Shown piece by piece: positions 21,045 through 32,865 of a DNA stretch of 64,000 nucleotides; the stretch's first letter is position 1, and each line of letters starts with the position of its first letter. The notes under the pieces are model-generated. The model searched no databases. It saw nothing but the letters and a program-made list of their open reading frames with translations, and was not told the DNA's origin. The stretch covers positions 558,001-622,000 of the forward strand of contig NW_026262648.1 in the NCBI RefSeq assembly GCF_021869535.1, read 5' to 3'. The stretch is from Mytilus californianus (taxonomy: Eukaryota; Mollusca; Bivalvia; Mytilida; Mytilidae). A program made the translations under genes and the position numbers.

Positions 21045-21260
21045 TTTGATGCGACTGTCATACAAGTGAGAGGCTTAGCGCTATAAAACCAGGTTCAATC
21101 CACCATTTTCTACATAAGAAAATGCCTGTACCAAGTCAGGAATATGACAGTTGTTGTCCATTCGTTTGATATGTTTGTGCTTTTGAATTTGCCATTAGAT
21201 TGGGGACTTTCCGTTTTGAAAATTCCTCGGAGTTCTGTATTTTTTTATTTAACTTTTTTT
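21045..21260 (+). repeat. Family C tail copy
   Basis: GACTGTCATACAAGTGAGAG, GCGCTATAAAACCAGGTTCA, TGCCTGTACCAAGTCAGG, CATTCGTTTGAT and CTCGGAGTTCTGTAT. It matches the end of the family C element (26065-26290). A short inverted piece (CATATTCCTGACTTGGTACC) follows at 21275-21300. Confidence 0.7.
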
Positions 21261-21469
21261 TTATAACAACTGCCATATTCCTGACTTGGTACCTGTTGTT
21301 TTGATACTTGGCATTCATCTATTAGTTTAGTATATACTTAAAAGTATACAGTTTAACTAGTACCATTCAAAACTTTGCACCTCCATTTTTTGAAAACACA
21401 GAACCCACTATTATTTCGTATACATATAAAAAACAAAACAGCAGAAGTTTAAGTTTTAATTATACGCCA
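21261..21469. other. Intergenic, nothing recognised
   Basis: AT-rich spacer between the family C tail and the second family A copy. Confidence 0.3.
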
Positions 21470-22982
21470 GTAACATCAGACGTCAGTGTAGAAAATGATA
21501 ATAATCCTTTAAGTTTAGACTGTGAAGCGTCGAATTTAGGATATGATCCCTATGGCCATGTTATTTTAAAAGATCTCAATATCGTTCAAGACCGAGAGGT
21601 TAAAAACTTTTCAAAAAAGGACCAAAATATCGTCCTTTATCTATAATTGATTAGAAACAGTGTGGTCAGGTTATAAAAGACGCTCTTTCATCGTATTGTA
21701 AAAAAAAGTATCAACATGAAAAATCTGATAAAAAATCTCTTGATTCTTATTTTGAATAAACATAATAAATGTATGAATGTTGTGGATATTCGAATATCAC
21801 ATTTTGGGAATAACTTGCAAAGCGTTTTGTGTTTGTACCGGCTGACACAGCAGCCAACAATGTGGTGATGTTATTACGTTAATACTGCACGGAATTTCTT
21901 AAGAATGAAATTATAAATTCCTCTACATTCAGGTCAGTGAACTCCACAGAGAGTCACATAGTAAAAAGTCATATTATAACCACATCACAGCTTTAGGCCT
22001 CTATTAAATCTTTAAATTTGCCTACTATGTATAGGTTATCTTAACTACACAAAACACCCGTAAAATGTCGTTTCATATCGGCCTCTAGTAAGTGTTCTAA
22101 AACTAATCTTTCGGTGCTTTTAACTAGTTCCTTAACTACTATCAAAGAACTTATCATTAGCTATTGTAATAAAATATATGAAAACAGAGGAATTAAGTAT
22201 TTTGGAGTGTCACAAAGTTCTTTGGTTGTTTTAGACACATTACGTGTTTGTGATGGGCCTTTGATCCTGCTGACAGTTTTGACTTTTCAACTCTACACTA
22301 CTCTTCCACACAATCTTATCAAACAAACGTTTTACTATTTGATTATAATAAATGTTCGTCTGAAAAAATCTAACTGCAAATATATTTGCTGCAACCCATG
22401 TTAAGCCTTCTTTTATAATGAGGAACGTACATATGCTAGATATACTTATTCGAGGTATGATGAGATTGAAGCGGTTAATGTTCTACTTGATAACATGTAT
22501 GTACGTCTTGCAATAAAGTGTATCGACAGGGTGTAGGTATTCTTATGAGCACCAAATAAGCTCCTGTAATAGCAGACTTATCCTTGTACTTTTATGAAAT
22601 CACTGCTTATGACCAAACTCAGTAAAGACCCGTCTAAATTGCATTTAATTGATAAACAGTTATTGTTATCTTGATGATATTTTGTCGTTTAATAATCAAG
22701 AATTTTTTATTTGAAATATATCTAGAGGAACGGAACTTACTTTAAATACATCAAATATAAACGGTAATAACTGTACTTTCCTAGATTTAGATACTTCAGT
22801 TTTACTCGGGGAACTCTACACTAAAATGTACGACAAAAGAGACGATTATTCTTCCCATATTGTTAATTTTCTTTTTTTGGATGGTAATGTTCCTTTGGTA
22901 CCATCTTACGGTGTTTATATTTTACAACTGTTTTGATCGTGTCTGCAGTGACTTATGACAATGAACGTAATCTCTGTATTAA
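21470..22982 (+). pseudogene. Family A retroelement, second copy, 5' part
   Basis: A longer but heavily decayed family A copy. Recognisable pieces: NLGYDPYGHVILKD (about 21535-21575), VPADTAANNVV (about 21833-21865, the PADK-type motif), a stretch matching 2805-3180 of the first copy from about 21948, LYTTLPHNLIKQ (about 22300, motif A end) and HLTVFIY-type remnants. Numerous stops and frameshifts. It is split at 22979-22982 (TTAA) by a 1.26-kb insertion and resumes at 24246. Confidence 0.65.
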
Positions 22983-24245
22983 GGTAACAGGTACGTAAAT
23001 GGCTTGTCAAGATTTTTAAAAGAAATTGTTTACACGTAGAACTTTTAAAAATACAAAGAAAAATCGAAAAATTTAAGTGGGTAACCGATCTACTTTCAAA
23101 GTTACAGTCATTTGAAAATGTTAGGAAAACACCATAAAATACATAGACATAACGTCAAATTTACGCCAAAAATGACAAATTTCAAGCTTAATTTAATCTG
23201 CAGTTAAAACCATTTCTACGATTTTTCTATAAAAATTAAATGTTTAAATGATAGAATTTTCCTTTCTATTGATATATAATTTTCCTATGGTTACCGAACT
23301 CCCTTTTTATATATCAGCCGTTGAAAGGGTGTTGCCGACGGGAAAAGATAGAAATTGCACATGACGTCGCCGAAAAAGATTAAGCAACGTCAAATCTCCA
23401 TCAGTAGAATCGTCGTCTACCAAAATAGAAATATTGTCATATATAAAGACAACGACCGCTTCATCAAGGTGTCTCTTTGATTATAATTTGTTCCTTTAAA
23501 CTAATGCGCTATAACGCCTATGGAATAATTATCCTGTCTGAAAAAGTATTATTTACCGACCAGTAAAAAAAATCCTTGGTCATAAACATCCTGTTTGTCC
23601 GTGCACAAGGTTCCATCCCCATTTCGATTCTTTTCCTTTTCTCTTGCTTACCCTTCTGACGTAGTTCCGCAAATTTCATGTCACGCAGCAATTTAAAACT
23701 CTTGTTCAATATTTTTATTAAAAATTATTTGCTTTAATCCTTAGTTTTTCACACTCGGTACTAGCACTTTCCACTTCTATTTATAGACCATATCGCGGAC
23801 GTGAAAGAAAGCATTGTAAACAACGGTTTTTTGTTTGTATTTAACATCCAAATGTTTATATTTATGTGAGAAAGTGATTATCTAACACGAATATCAAATC
23901 AAGCAGTTCTTGCAAGCTTTAAGTTGGTCAGCTAGTAAATGCAACTCAGCCACAGTGACTCTTTGACCATCACGCCATGCCAAATTACTTTAATTATCTT
24001 GGGAGGGAGCTTCAAGCAATGTTTCACTCGGACAAGACATTTCATTTACAATTACTACACTTTTTGTTATATTTTGATGAGAAGCATTCAATACTTTTCC
24101 ACCGAATTGACCATTTTTTCGACGAAGCGGAATACCTTCCGGCATCTTGAAAATATTTTTCTGGTGTAAGGGAGATAACTCTCATAACAACGCACGCAAA
24201 CTCTCCCGTTTTCCGCTAGAGGCGGTTATTTACGTACCTCTCACC
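22983..24245. mobile_element. Nested element with TTAA flanks and terminal inverted repeats
   Basis: Starts GGTAACAGGTACGTAAAT (22983-23000) and ends ATTTACGTACCTCTCACC (24228-24245), inverted with two mismatches over 18 bp. TTAA is present on both sides (22979-22982 and 24246-24249), while the uninterrupted family A copy has a single site there (about 3945-3955). A TTAA duplication is the hallmark of piggyBac-type transposition, although the termini do not begin with the usual CCC. No transposase is encoded, so it is a non-autonomous 1263-bp element. Confidence 0.7.
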
Positions 24246-24790
24246 TTAATGGTAAATTATTAAGTCAAGGATTTCGTTACCACGAATTACTTAAAACCTT
24301 TACTAAATTCTTCCATAGATAAATAATTTAATTTTGGATGTAACACGTCTCATTAGTTGAAAGTGTTTTGTCTATCAGCTCATAGACATAGTTTTATCAT
24401 GTGACCATGACGTCATCAACGTTATTTCATGATTTACTCATTAAAATGGAATTTAGGAATGATTGTAATATTGATTTTGTCTATTCGAAATAACCTCAAA
24501 AATGTGGTGCACACTTTTAAATAACCCGCTTCGCGAGTTATTCAGTGTGCATCACATTTTTGAGATTATTTCTTCATAGACAGAAAAAATATTACAGTCA
24601 TTCTTTAAATGTACAAAGATTTAGTTTGTAAGTTTGGCTGTACCTGAATGTTGTTTTCCGAGCCATGAAATTTAGATACGATCCGGGTAAACTAATCGAC
24701 CCTTTAAATAAACTTATTCTAAAAGGCCACCTATTCAATACTGTAATAAGATCTTAAAATGATGTTTTATTTATATAAATATCGATTTTG
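24246..24790 (+). pseudogene. Family A retroelement, second copy, 3' part
   Basis: Resumes exactly where the TTAA element interrupts. GGATTTCGTTACCACGAATT and TAAAACCTTTACTAAATTCTT match 3965-4010 of copy 1. After the foldback insertion it continues as ACAAAGATTTAGTTTGTAAG and AATAAACTTATTCTAAAAGG, ending near the family stop codon. The family A tail is absent. Confidence 0.65.
24321..24610. repeat. Foldback element nested in family A copy 2
   Basis: An extra 290 bp compared with copy 1 (position about 4015). Its right half, 24451-24609, is one large imperfect palindrome: CTCAAAAATGTGGTGCACAC on the left, GTGTGCATCACATTTTTGAG on the right, and a centre of AATAACCCGC/GCGAGTTATT. Non-coding, MITE-like. 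Confidence 0.7.
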
Positions 24791-25178
24791 TTATCAGTAT
24801 ATTGAAACCAAACTAATATTTCTGTTATTTCCATATACAAATGCACATCGAATTTGAAGCCATAAAAAACGAAGATACATGAAAACAAAATATATGCTGT
24901 TTTATAATGATATGTGGGACAGGTGTTAATTGGGCCATAAACATGTTGTTTAAAGAAAAAGGTTACTTGAAAAAATGCTTCAAATAAAGATTTAATTGTA
25001 GAATCAATTCTCATGAAATAAAAAGCAAGCCCAATATGAAAGTAGTAATTGTGTTTTCGTACAGTTTCGAATTCAGTTTCCAGTCAAACATGTTGGTAAT
25101 CAAGTTAACCTGTTGGACAAGTTAGGACCGCACCCATCTTGACATATACATGTATGTCAGAAATACTGATCTGTGTAT
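24791..25178. other. Intergenic, nothing recognised
   Basis: AT-rich spacer. A minus-strand 86-codon frame has no recognisable domain. Confidence 0.3.
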
Positions 25179-25710
25179 GCTTTGTCAAAAACAAGAAAAT
25201 CAGAGAAGCCCGATCATTTAATTTCACATTCAGATATATTGATGATGTTCTTTCCATTAACAATCCAAACTTTTTTGATTGGGTTCCATTAATATATCCT
25301 CCAGAACTAGAAATTAAAGAAACAACATACACGGCTTCCTCTGCCTCATTTTAGACTTATACCTCGCATTTGACATAAGCGGTCATCTCAACACCAGAAT
25401 CTATGACAAGCGAGACGATTTTAATTTCGAAATTATAAATTTTCCCAGCCTAAGCAGCAATATACCAACTTCACCTACATATTGGATATACATTTCCCAA
25501 CTCATTCGGTATTCAAGAGCTTGCAGCTACTACTCAGACTTCATAAAAAGTCACCAGTGTCTGAGCAGAAATTTGATGAGCCAATATTATGTCAAAGAAC
25601 GCCTCGTCCTTTTTTCTAAAACAGTTCATTGGAAGATACCAAGACCTTGTTGATAAATATTCCGTATCAACTTCTCACATAATACACGATTGTCTTGAAG
25701 TATAGATTCT
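25179..25710 (+). pseudogene. Family C retroelement reverse transcriptase, 5'-truncated
   Basis: Begins just before motif C, which is well kept: FRYIDDVLSINNPNF (about 25230-25275), then IYPPELEIKETT (about 25292-25325). After a frameshift come SGHLNTRIYDKRDDFNFEII (about 25378-25440) and YISQLIRYSRAC (about 25490-25525), and finally DLVDKYSVSTSHI (about 25645-25680). It is related to family B but distinct. The tail of family C follows without a break. Confidence 0.7.
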
Positions 25711-26290
25711 AGGTACTGACGCTGTTTATCATCTTAATTACGTGTTAAAGTTTCCAATATTTTGTCCATGTATATTTTTACTGTTTAGTCCATTTTTGAT
25801 TATATACTTGTGACGTGGCTCGGTACTTATACATCCCGCCATTGTGTTATTGTGCTGTGGTCAATTTTGAATTCTTGACTTTCATTTTTGCTTAATGTAC
25901 TTTCAATTGTCTATATACCATTTTGTAGATCTTTGTTGATCAGTTAGTTGTTTGTATATTGATTAGGATTATATTACAATGTTGAATGCTGTACCCCATT
26001 TTTTGACGTTTTCAGCTATTATGTCTATTGTTTTGCTCACACATTGTTGTCAATATAATGGAATTCAATGAAACTGTCATACAAGTGAGAGGTTTAGCTA
26101 GCTATAAAACCAAGTTTAATCCAACATTTTCTACACAATGAAATGCCTGAACCAATTCAAGAATATGTCAGTTCTTTTCCATTCGTGAGATGTGTCTGAG
26201 CTTTTGATTTTGCCATTTCAGAAAGGACTTTCCGTTTTGAATTTCTCTTTGAGTTCGGTATTTTTGTTATTTCACTTTTTAATTGTTTCT
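25711..26290 (+). repeat. Family C 3' tail (source-linked copy)
   Basis: Follows the family C RT. Landmarks: GTGACGTGGCTCGGTACTTA (about 25811), ATGTTGAATGCTGTACCCCA (about 25979), TGTCATACAAGTGAGAGG (about 26072), CTATAAAACCAAGTTTAATC and the end TGAGTTCGGTATTTTTG. Solo copies lie at 21045, 30552, 46200 and 61945. Confidence 0.75.
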
Positions 26291-26809
26291 ACGGGTAACA
26301 TTTCACATTTCTTCTTAAGTTATACATTATGAAAGCAATGATTTGTAGAATTCATAAATTTAAACCAACATGGCGTAGTTTCTTAAATGATTTCGTAATA
26401 TGTATATCTCAATATTAAATTACGGAAATATAACTTACTCGCCGCTAGAAAAACCGGACATTCCAGAGTCATCTGTCAACACAAAACAATGCAGTGAAAA
26501 ATACACGTTATAATTTATTCTAGTATAACTTGTATAAAATAACATCTGTGAGTATTTATAATTACCACAATAAGGCATAGCGCATTATATATTTTACATT
26601 GAAAGGCTTGGATACGAGTTTGAACGGCGTGAAATAAAAGCAATAACATATGCAATTTTAACCTTCTGTTTCTAGTAGGGTTCGTATTAAGCTAACGTGT
26701 AGTTTTTATTATAGTCTTTTTTCTCGTTTTTATTCTGCACTGTTCTGGCAATGCTGTTGTTTGATTTTATTTTACTTATGCATGTTATGATAGTATATAT
26801 CCCGCTGAT
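26291..26809. other. Intergenic, nothing recognised
   Basis: AT-rich, no supported feature. Confidence 0.3.
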
Positions 26810-26905
26810 ATAATGGATATCACGGATACAGTTATAGTTTGCTTCATATCTTTGCGTACACATAGCGATTGATAATAAGGGTCGATGAAACCTAAACTAA
26901 AATAT
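26810..26905 (+). pseudogene. Family B RT fragment
   Basis: GATATCACGGATACAGTTA through TGATAATAAGGGTCGATGAA aligns with 18860-18945 of the family B RT, the stretch encoding DTV...YLDLHLEID and NEGRLK. Only about 95 bp survives. Confidence 0.55.
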
Positions 26906-28969
26906 ATCTTTTAAACAAGCAAGAGACAGCCGTAAGCATAATTTGCTTAAGAGTATGTGGCGAATTCGATAGGACTCCCAAAATGATAATTGTGTTTAAT
27001 TCTTATTAAATAAATCAATTTTGTTCATGACATTGGTGCAGTTAATCTACTCACCTACATGCAATAAACATGTTATAGGTTCAAATAGTATACTACATAT
27101 TTGAAACTCACTTTTACCAATAATATGAAAACGACGGATTGGATTCAACAGACATCTTACAATTGAAATAATCCTGATTTGGGGGATTAAATACAAAGCC
27201 AACGTAGTTTATTTAAAACAAACATATATGTACTGTTTACATGTAATTCAGACATGTAAAAACTTAGCCTTAATATCAGTATAACTATTTTTACACGTGT
27301 TAGCTATAGCACTTTTGTTTGTAATAAAAACAAGTTCCACATTCAAAAGTTTTCTAATTTTAATCCATTGAGAATTCGATTTTTTTTTTACGTTTCATAT
27401 TTCCATCTAAAATGACTATTCCGTTCGTGTTTTGCTTTGTAATAATACTGGTTCTTGTAGTCACTGTTTTTCCGATATGTTGTGTTTAAACCTTTTTATG
27501 CTGAATGGCATTCCTTTTTATAAGCATACCATTATAGTATTAATTGTTAAAATCGACTCTTCTTCGGAATCGCTCCCTTGGTAACGGTGTCAAACTATTA
27601 CTTTCACATTTATATTTGCAAATTTTGAAACAGATTGTCAATTAATGTGTAAGACTGTTTTTTTTAATAAAGAGAAGTAACTGCTATATTTCGTTATTGA
27701 AACTATTTTAACAAATACCAAATATTTGTGTTTGTTCGAATCAAATCTTAAACTTAGCCATTTAGTGGGAGATAACTCTAATAGTATTTTTCTTTATAAA
27801 GGAATGATAACGAAATTTTCCCTTAAAACTTGTAAAAAATTAACAACTTCGGTGACACTATGTTTTCTTTTTATTTTCGTATCATACTATAAAACCTATC
27901 TTCTAATATTTTATTTCATAATGCTATATCACAGATTACTTTTTATTTGCCGAAAAAGTGTATTTTCATGAATAATCTATGGAAAATTGGGCAATTTTGG
28001 GCAACTTGTAGATTGACAAATAGCACGGTAACCCATAATTATATTTTTGAGAAAAACTATGTTAAAATATTACAGTCTGTATAACAAATGTTCTGGACGA
28101 CTTTATATCCAACTAGTTTTACGTTGTCGTTACATTAAACTATTTTCTTTTAACTTTTAATTTCTATCATGTCATCCCTTTAACAAACACTTATATCAAT
28201 AAAGAACAAAGCATTATCTTTTCATGAACTAAAAATACATTAACCTATTAACTACAACAACTATTATTTAAATCTTATGAAACTACCCTAAAACTAAAAA
28301 ATAAAAACAGGAAGGATTTTGATATAGCAAAAAACCCAACTTGTTTTAATAATTTCTCATTGATTGCTGATCATTTGCTACTAGTATGACCTATGTCCCT
28401 TGACATTATTTAATCAGGAAGTCATGTCACCATTTTCACATGTATATTGGTATTTTATTGAATATGTATCAATGAATGCAGTATGGAACATGAAAACATT
28501 TCTACTTTTTGTTCTTTTCAAACATTTATAGAAGTGAAATTTTGAACTATAATTTCGCTATAGGCAATTAAGGTTAATTTTGTCAAAATAAGCTTAAACA
28601 TATTTATCAATTGTCAACGAGTCAATTATTTTAACGCGTTTAAATCCGTATTAATGCGCCTTTCCACTAAACCCTTAAATGGAAATTGGTTACGCACTTG
28701 TAAAGCACGTTTAGTTAAAAAAAAAAAAAGAAGGTCAACAGTGAAAAATGGAACAAAAGAGCCACCGTGAAGAACAATTTTGATGACGGACAGGACCAAC
28801 ACAAAATTAATCTTTTACAAGTAAAAACAATAATGTTCGTATTTTTTTAATCTATGAAAAAAGAATTCAACAGACCCACAAAAATCGACGTTGAAAGATT
28901 GCACGTGCTTGTCAATGAATTCATAAAAATATGTATGTTTATGTTGGGTCACAAGCCATCGGCATTCTT
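26906..28969. other. Intergenic, nothing recognised
   Basis: About 2 kb of AT-rich DNA. The longest open frames (about 80 codons) are T-rich and resemble no family. No shared repeat. Confidence 0.35.
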
Positions 28970-29070
28970 TCTATCTATGTTGAAGACCCATTGATGGCCT
29001 TTGGCTGTTTTTTTTCTTTTGGCGGGTTGTCTTCTTTGACACATTCCCCTTTTCCATTCTCTTTTGTATT
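28970..29070 (+). repeat. Dispersed repeat related to tail A (variant)
   Basis: CGGCATTCTTTCTATCTATG, TTGAAGACCCATTGATGGCC, GGCGGGTTGTCTTCTTTGAC and ACATTCCCCTTTTCCATTCT. It is the inverse of 6371-6470. Confidence 0.6.
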
Positions 29071-29224
29071 TGAAGGTTATCTCGATAGTTGATAAGATGG
29101 AGTCTAGTCTGAAATAGACAAGAAATGCTGATACATTATAACGAGGTCATACATTGTTGATTGTTTCTTTTGATTTTTTTTTTTATGTACATTTTATGTA
29201 CAAATATGATAATATGAGTCAAAC

Positions 29225-29320
29225 CCGGTGAACACGAACTTGACAGCCAATATAAAAGTGCGAAGATGTGGTTTGATTGCCAATGAGACAATTCTCCACC
29301 AGAAACCAAATGCCCCTTTG
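29225..29320 (-). repeat. Family A tail end, minus strand
   Basis: CGAAGATGTGGTTTGATTGC, CAATGAGACAATTCTCCACC and AGAAACCAAATG: the last about 80 bp of tail A reversed. Confidence 0.6.
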
Positions 29321-29764
29321 ACATATTTGAACATTTTTACATGCAAGTGTATTTATAAAAAAAAATTAATTCATAGGTAAAACCGTATTCGTATTATATA
29401 TATATAGTTATCGATAACAGTGCATCTTTATACTACAGTTTAGCGTTACCACAATAAAGGCAAGATATAAGGGTATAAAACAAGGAAGCTTTTTAAAGTA
29501 ATGATAAACACGAATATCCCTTAATGAATATCGTGCATCCGAAGGAATTTGAATTTCTGGGATCATCAGGAACTCCAAATTTCTGGAATCATTAGGAATG
29601 CTATGAACGATGAAGGGCTGTCAGATATTTATATAAGTCTTAGTAATCATCTATTATAACTACACGATCCGTTTGTTGGTCGTGGAGACTTATATACAAT
29701 AAATGAACAGTATAGTATCAGGTTTGATTGGAGAGGTTACAAAGTTATAGGGAGGAAGTATGAC
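29321..29764. other. Intergenic, nothing recognised
   Basis: AT-rich; includes a short direct repeat GGAATTTGAATTTCTGGGAT and AACTCCAAATTTCTGGAATC at 29543-29595. Confidence 0.3.
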
Positions 29765-29830
29765 CTGGCACTTTTGTAGACGAAATGCGCGTCTGGCGTA
29801 CAACATTATAAGCCTGGTATCTTATGAGTT
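29765..29830 (+). repeat. Dispersed repeat D
   Basis: CTTTTGTAGACGAAATGCGC, GTCTGGCGTACAACATT and CCTGGTATCTTATGAGT. Related to 16585-16675. Confidence 0.6.
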
Positions 29831-30187
29831 TACGTTAAATATAGTATTTGGAAACACTTTGGACAGTTTTGTTATGACATTTTTTGTCTTAACTTTATTT
29901 GTAAATCAATCACAAGTGTGGACACTGATCGGCGATTTTGTATAATGGCTTGTGCGGTGATGGATTATGCAGAATGCCAGCAGGTGCAAGCAAATGCACT
30001 CCAAATTATGTTGTCTTCTCAGGTGAAGGAATGTGGAAAGTTGATACTGATCTACATAAAAATATTTAAACAGATACTTCAGAAAGTCTTAACACATTAA
30101 CAATGAAGGACGACTATTAGGGGAAACGCTTGCAAATTACCATGACTGCTGTGGTTCTGAAAAAAAAGGTTGCATATTTGAATTTGC
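29831..30187. other. Intergenic, nothing recognised
   Basis: Short overlapping frames of about 60 codons without domains. Confidence 0.3.
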
Positions 30188-30548
30188 CATGCCTAGACTC
30201 CAGAGACCAAAATGAAACTTAAAAGGATTCAAATACAAATAAAATTTGATCGGATCTTTCAATTATCAATTTTCTGAAAAATATAAATCTCATCAAAAAT
30301 TTTGAATTTGATATTGAAAAGGCAAAGAATAAATTTAGCGTTTGGTTGAACTTGTGAGTTCCATTATATTTATTCTGTTAAAAATTTGATTATTGCCCAT
30401 AGAAATAATGCCTAGACACCTAAGACCAAACTTAAATGTAAAGGATTTAAGTTAAAACAAATCTTTCGAAAAATAAAATTAATTAAGGAAATAAAAAGCA
30501 ATACTTTAATTCTGCGGAATAGCAGAAAACATAGATTTAGAGTTTGGC
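30188..30548 (+). repeat. Degenerate tandem duplication, period about 220 bp
   Basis: ATGCCTAGACTCCAGAGACC at 30188 recurs as ATGCCTAGACACCTAAGACC at about 30409. The ends of the two units (AATTTAGCGTTTGGT and GATTTAGAGTTTGGC) also match. Units are diverged and contain indels. Confidence 0.5.
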
Positions 30549-30551
30549 ATT

Positions 30552-30750
30552 GTGAGTTACAAACGAGAGGTTTAGCTGGCTATAAAACCAGGTTTAATCC
30601 ACCATTTTCTACATAAGAAAATGCCTATACCAAATCAGGAATATGACAGTTGTTTTCTATTCGTTTGATGTGGTTGAGCTTTTGGTTTTACCATTTGATA
30701 ATTCTTTCCATTTTGAATTTTCATCGGAGTTCGGTATTTTTGTTATTTAA
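30552..30750 (+). repeat. Family C tail copy
   Basis: ACGAGAGGTTTAGCTGGCTA, TGCCTATACCAAATCAGG, CTATTCGTTTGATGTGG and CGGAGTTCGGTATTTTTG. Confidence 0.7.
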
Positions 30751-32192
30751 TTTTTACAGTGGTTAAAATTTTATCATATGCAATGGGACTCATCAGCATG
30801 TCAGTAGGTTTTGTACAAAGTAGTTGACAAACCAAAATAATATATGAACAGAAAAGAGCACATATGTTGATATGCATACATTTTTAAACGAATGAAATAA
30901 AATTGCATCAAATCTGTTTGAACTAAAGATATTAAAATAAAATGAAAAGATAGCTGTTGATGAAGCAGACTTTAAAATGTTACATTTAATAAATCTGAAT
31001 TAGAAATAAGCATTATTATATATTGATATACCCTAAAAGTTTGAATTTTAGATTGTGTACTTTCAATTTTAAACGATTGACAATCTAAAACAAAAGAAAT
31101 GTTACATACATATACACTGCATAGCAAACTAACAAAAAAGACAACACCATATTGACATAAATGGTAAAAATATAGAAGATAATAATTCAAGTAGATTTCA
31201 GATTAATAAATATGATTTCAAATGTTGTTTTATACATAATCGTCCTGGAAAAAAAGGGGGGCATTTCTATCCTTTTGTGGTATGGATGAGAAGCTTTACA
31301 ATCATTACCTCATCCTTTTTATATATTCTGAATATTGAAAGAATAGACTTATAGCTTTGTTTCATTATTTCAGTGAGAGTTAAAACATGATTTGTCAAAT
31401 ATCTTATGCATTTATATTTCTAAATGTTGTTTTGATTGCATCTTTATAAAAACTTAATATTTCAGATAATGATATCCTATATTTCATCTAGTTGATCTTA
31501 ACATTATCATATAATATGAAGCTTGAAATAGTGATTTATTTTAGGGATCATCCCGACAACCCCTTAATAGTACGTGCCGCAGTGACCTCTAGCCTGTCAA
31601 CACTGATATTTTGATTTTGAAACCTCCTGTTGGCGGAGACCATAGCCTCCGATCTTATAATTGACAGTTTTCTTGCTGAAGGTCGCCGTTTTTCTCTTGA
31701 CTTTCCGTTTTAATCCGACAAAACAAATGGCAACCTTGATATAGTCAAGAGTATTGAAAGTGGTGTTCAATGCCATAAATCAATCACCCAATCAATGTGC
31801 ATGTTCACAATCATTGTACATTTTTGTATATGTACATGTAATAATGTACGTAATGTCATTGTCAATTTCATGGAGTTGTATCATTAGGGAAATAACAGAT
31901 GATACAACAGTAATACACATGTAGAAACTTTAAATTTAAATATGAAACGGAACTTTAATTTTACTCCAGAGCTATTTTTACTATTTAACAGGTTTTGTAA
32001 TTGAATGTATTATAAGTGCTATGCGAAAGTATAAAAAAAACAGTGTTATTTGAAAATCCGATGGTGCTACATGCATAAGAAAATACTGCAATCTCACATA
32101 CATGTAGGTATTACTAACCCTTCTAAGACTAGATATTCAATCAACGAATATTTGACCTTAGATCAATATCAAAAGCATCTTCTGAATTTTTG
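30751..32192. other. Intergenic, nothing recognised
   Basis: AT-rich. 31550-31800 is somewhat more GC-rich and ends in an AATCAATCACCCAATCAATG stretch like the (CAAT)-rich ends of other local repeats, so it may be a diverged SINE/LINE end. Confidence 0.3.
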
Positions 32193-32370
32193 GAAATTTA
32201 GTCGACATCAAACATTTATCTAACATTCTGTCTGCTAGCCTATTGTTGTATTATTACTGCAGAGTTTTCGTTGTATCATTACTGCAGAAGTTTCAAAATT
32301 CTGCAGTAATGATACAACAATAGTCCAGCAGACATAATGTTAGATACATGTTTGACGTCATCTACATTTC
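32193..32370. repeat. Foldback (hairpin) element with internal duplication
   Basis: GGAAATTTAG at 32192 onward pairs with CTACATTTC ending at 32370. ATCTAACATTCTGTCTGCT pairs with AGCAGACATAATGTTAGAT. The inner word TTGTATCATTACTGCAGA occurs twice on the left and once inverted on the right. About 178 bp, non-coding. Confidence 0.7.
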
Positions 32371-32529
32371 AATAACTGTAATTTCCCATGATTAAGAGGT
32401 GTCATGATTAAGTAATAAGAATACATTTCATAGTTTGCTTCCTTAATAATTGCCTTTATTCATATGTAAGATAAAAATATTCTGTATTTAGCATGATCAA
32501 ATCAGAAGACTTATTATGAAAAGTATATT
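32371..32529. other. Intergenic spacer
   Basis: AT-rich, no feature. Confidence 0.3.
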
Positions 32530-32865
32530 TGGTTATATATGTTTAACCCAACCACATTCTTTATGTGCCAGTCCAAAGTCAGGAGTCTGTAATTCGGTGG
32601 TTGTCATTGATTGGTGATTGCTATAATTGTCTTTCGTTAATGCATTTGTCATAATTGCAGGCCGTTGGTTTTTTGGTTTTGAATTATTTCACTTTATTTC
32701 ACATTTTGCATATTTGACCTTTTTATAGCAGACTCCATGTATACCGTTTTGGTTTTGTTATTATCGAAGGCTGTACTGTACGGCCATTATAGTGTCTTGC
32801 ATCCTCGTTATTAAGCCTCTGTCAAATTTCAATTGGCAATCATACCACATCTCTTTATTTTTATA
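32530..32865 (+). repeat. Family A tail copy
   Basis: CCAACCACATTCTTTATGTG, CAAAGTCAGGAGTCTGTAAT, AGGCCGTTGGTTTT, CGAAGGCTGTACTGTACGGC, and end GGCAATCATACCACATCTC. Confidence 0.65.

Noticed and set aside
27726-27971. 81-codon open frame
   Set aside because: Composition reflects T-rich DNA; no splice sites or similarity supporting a gene.
29918-30100. Short frame starting MDTDRRF as an exon
   Set aside because: No domain, no convincing splice sites, lies among repeats.
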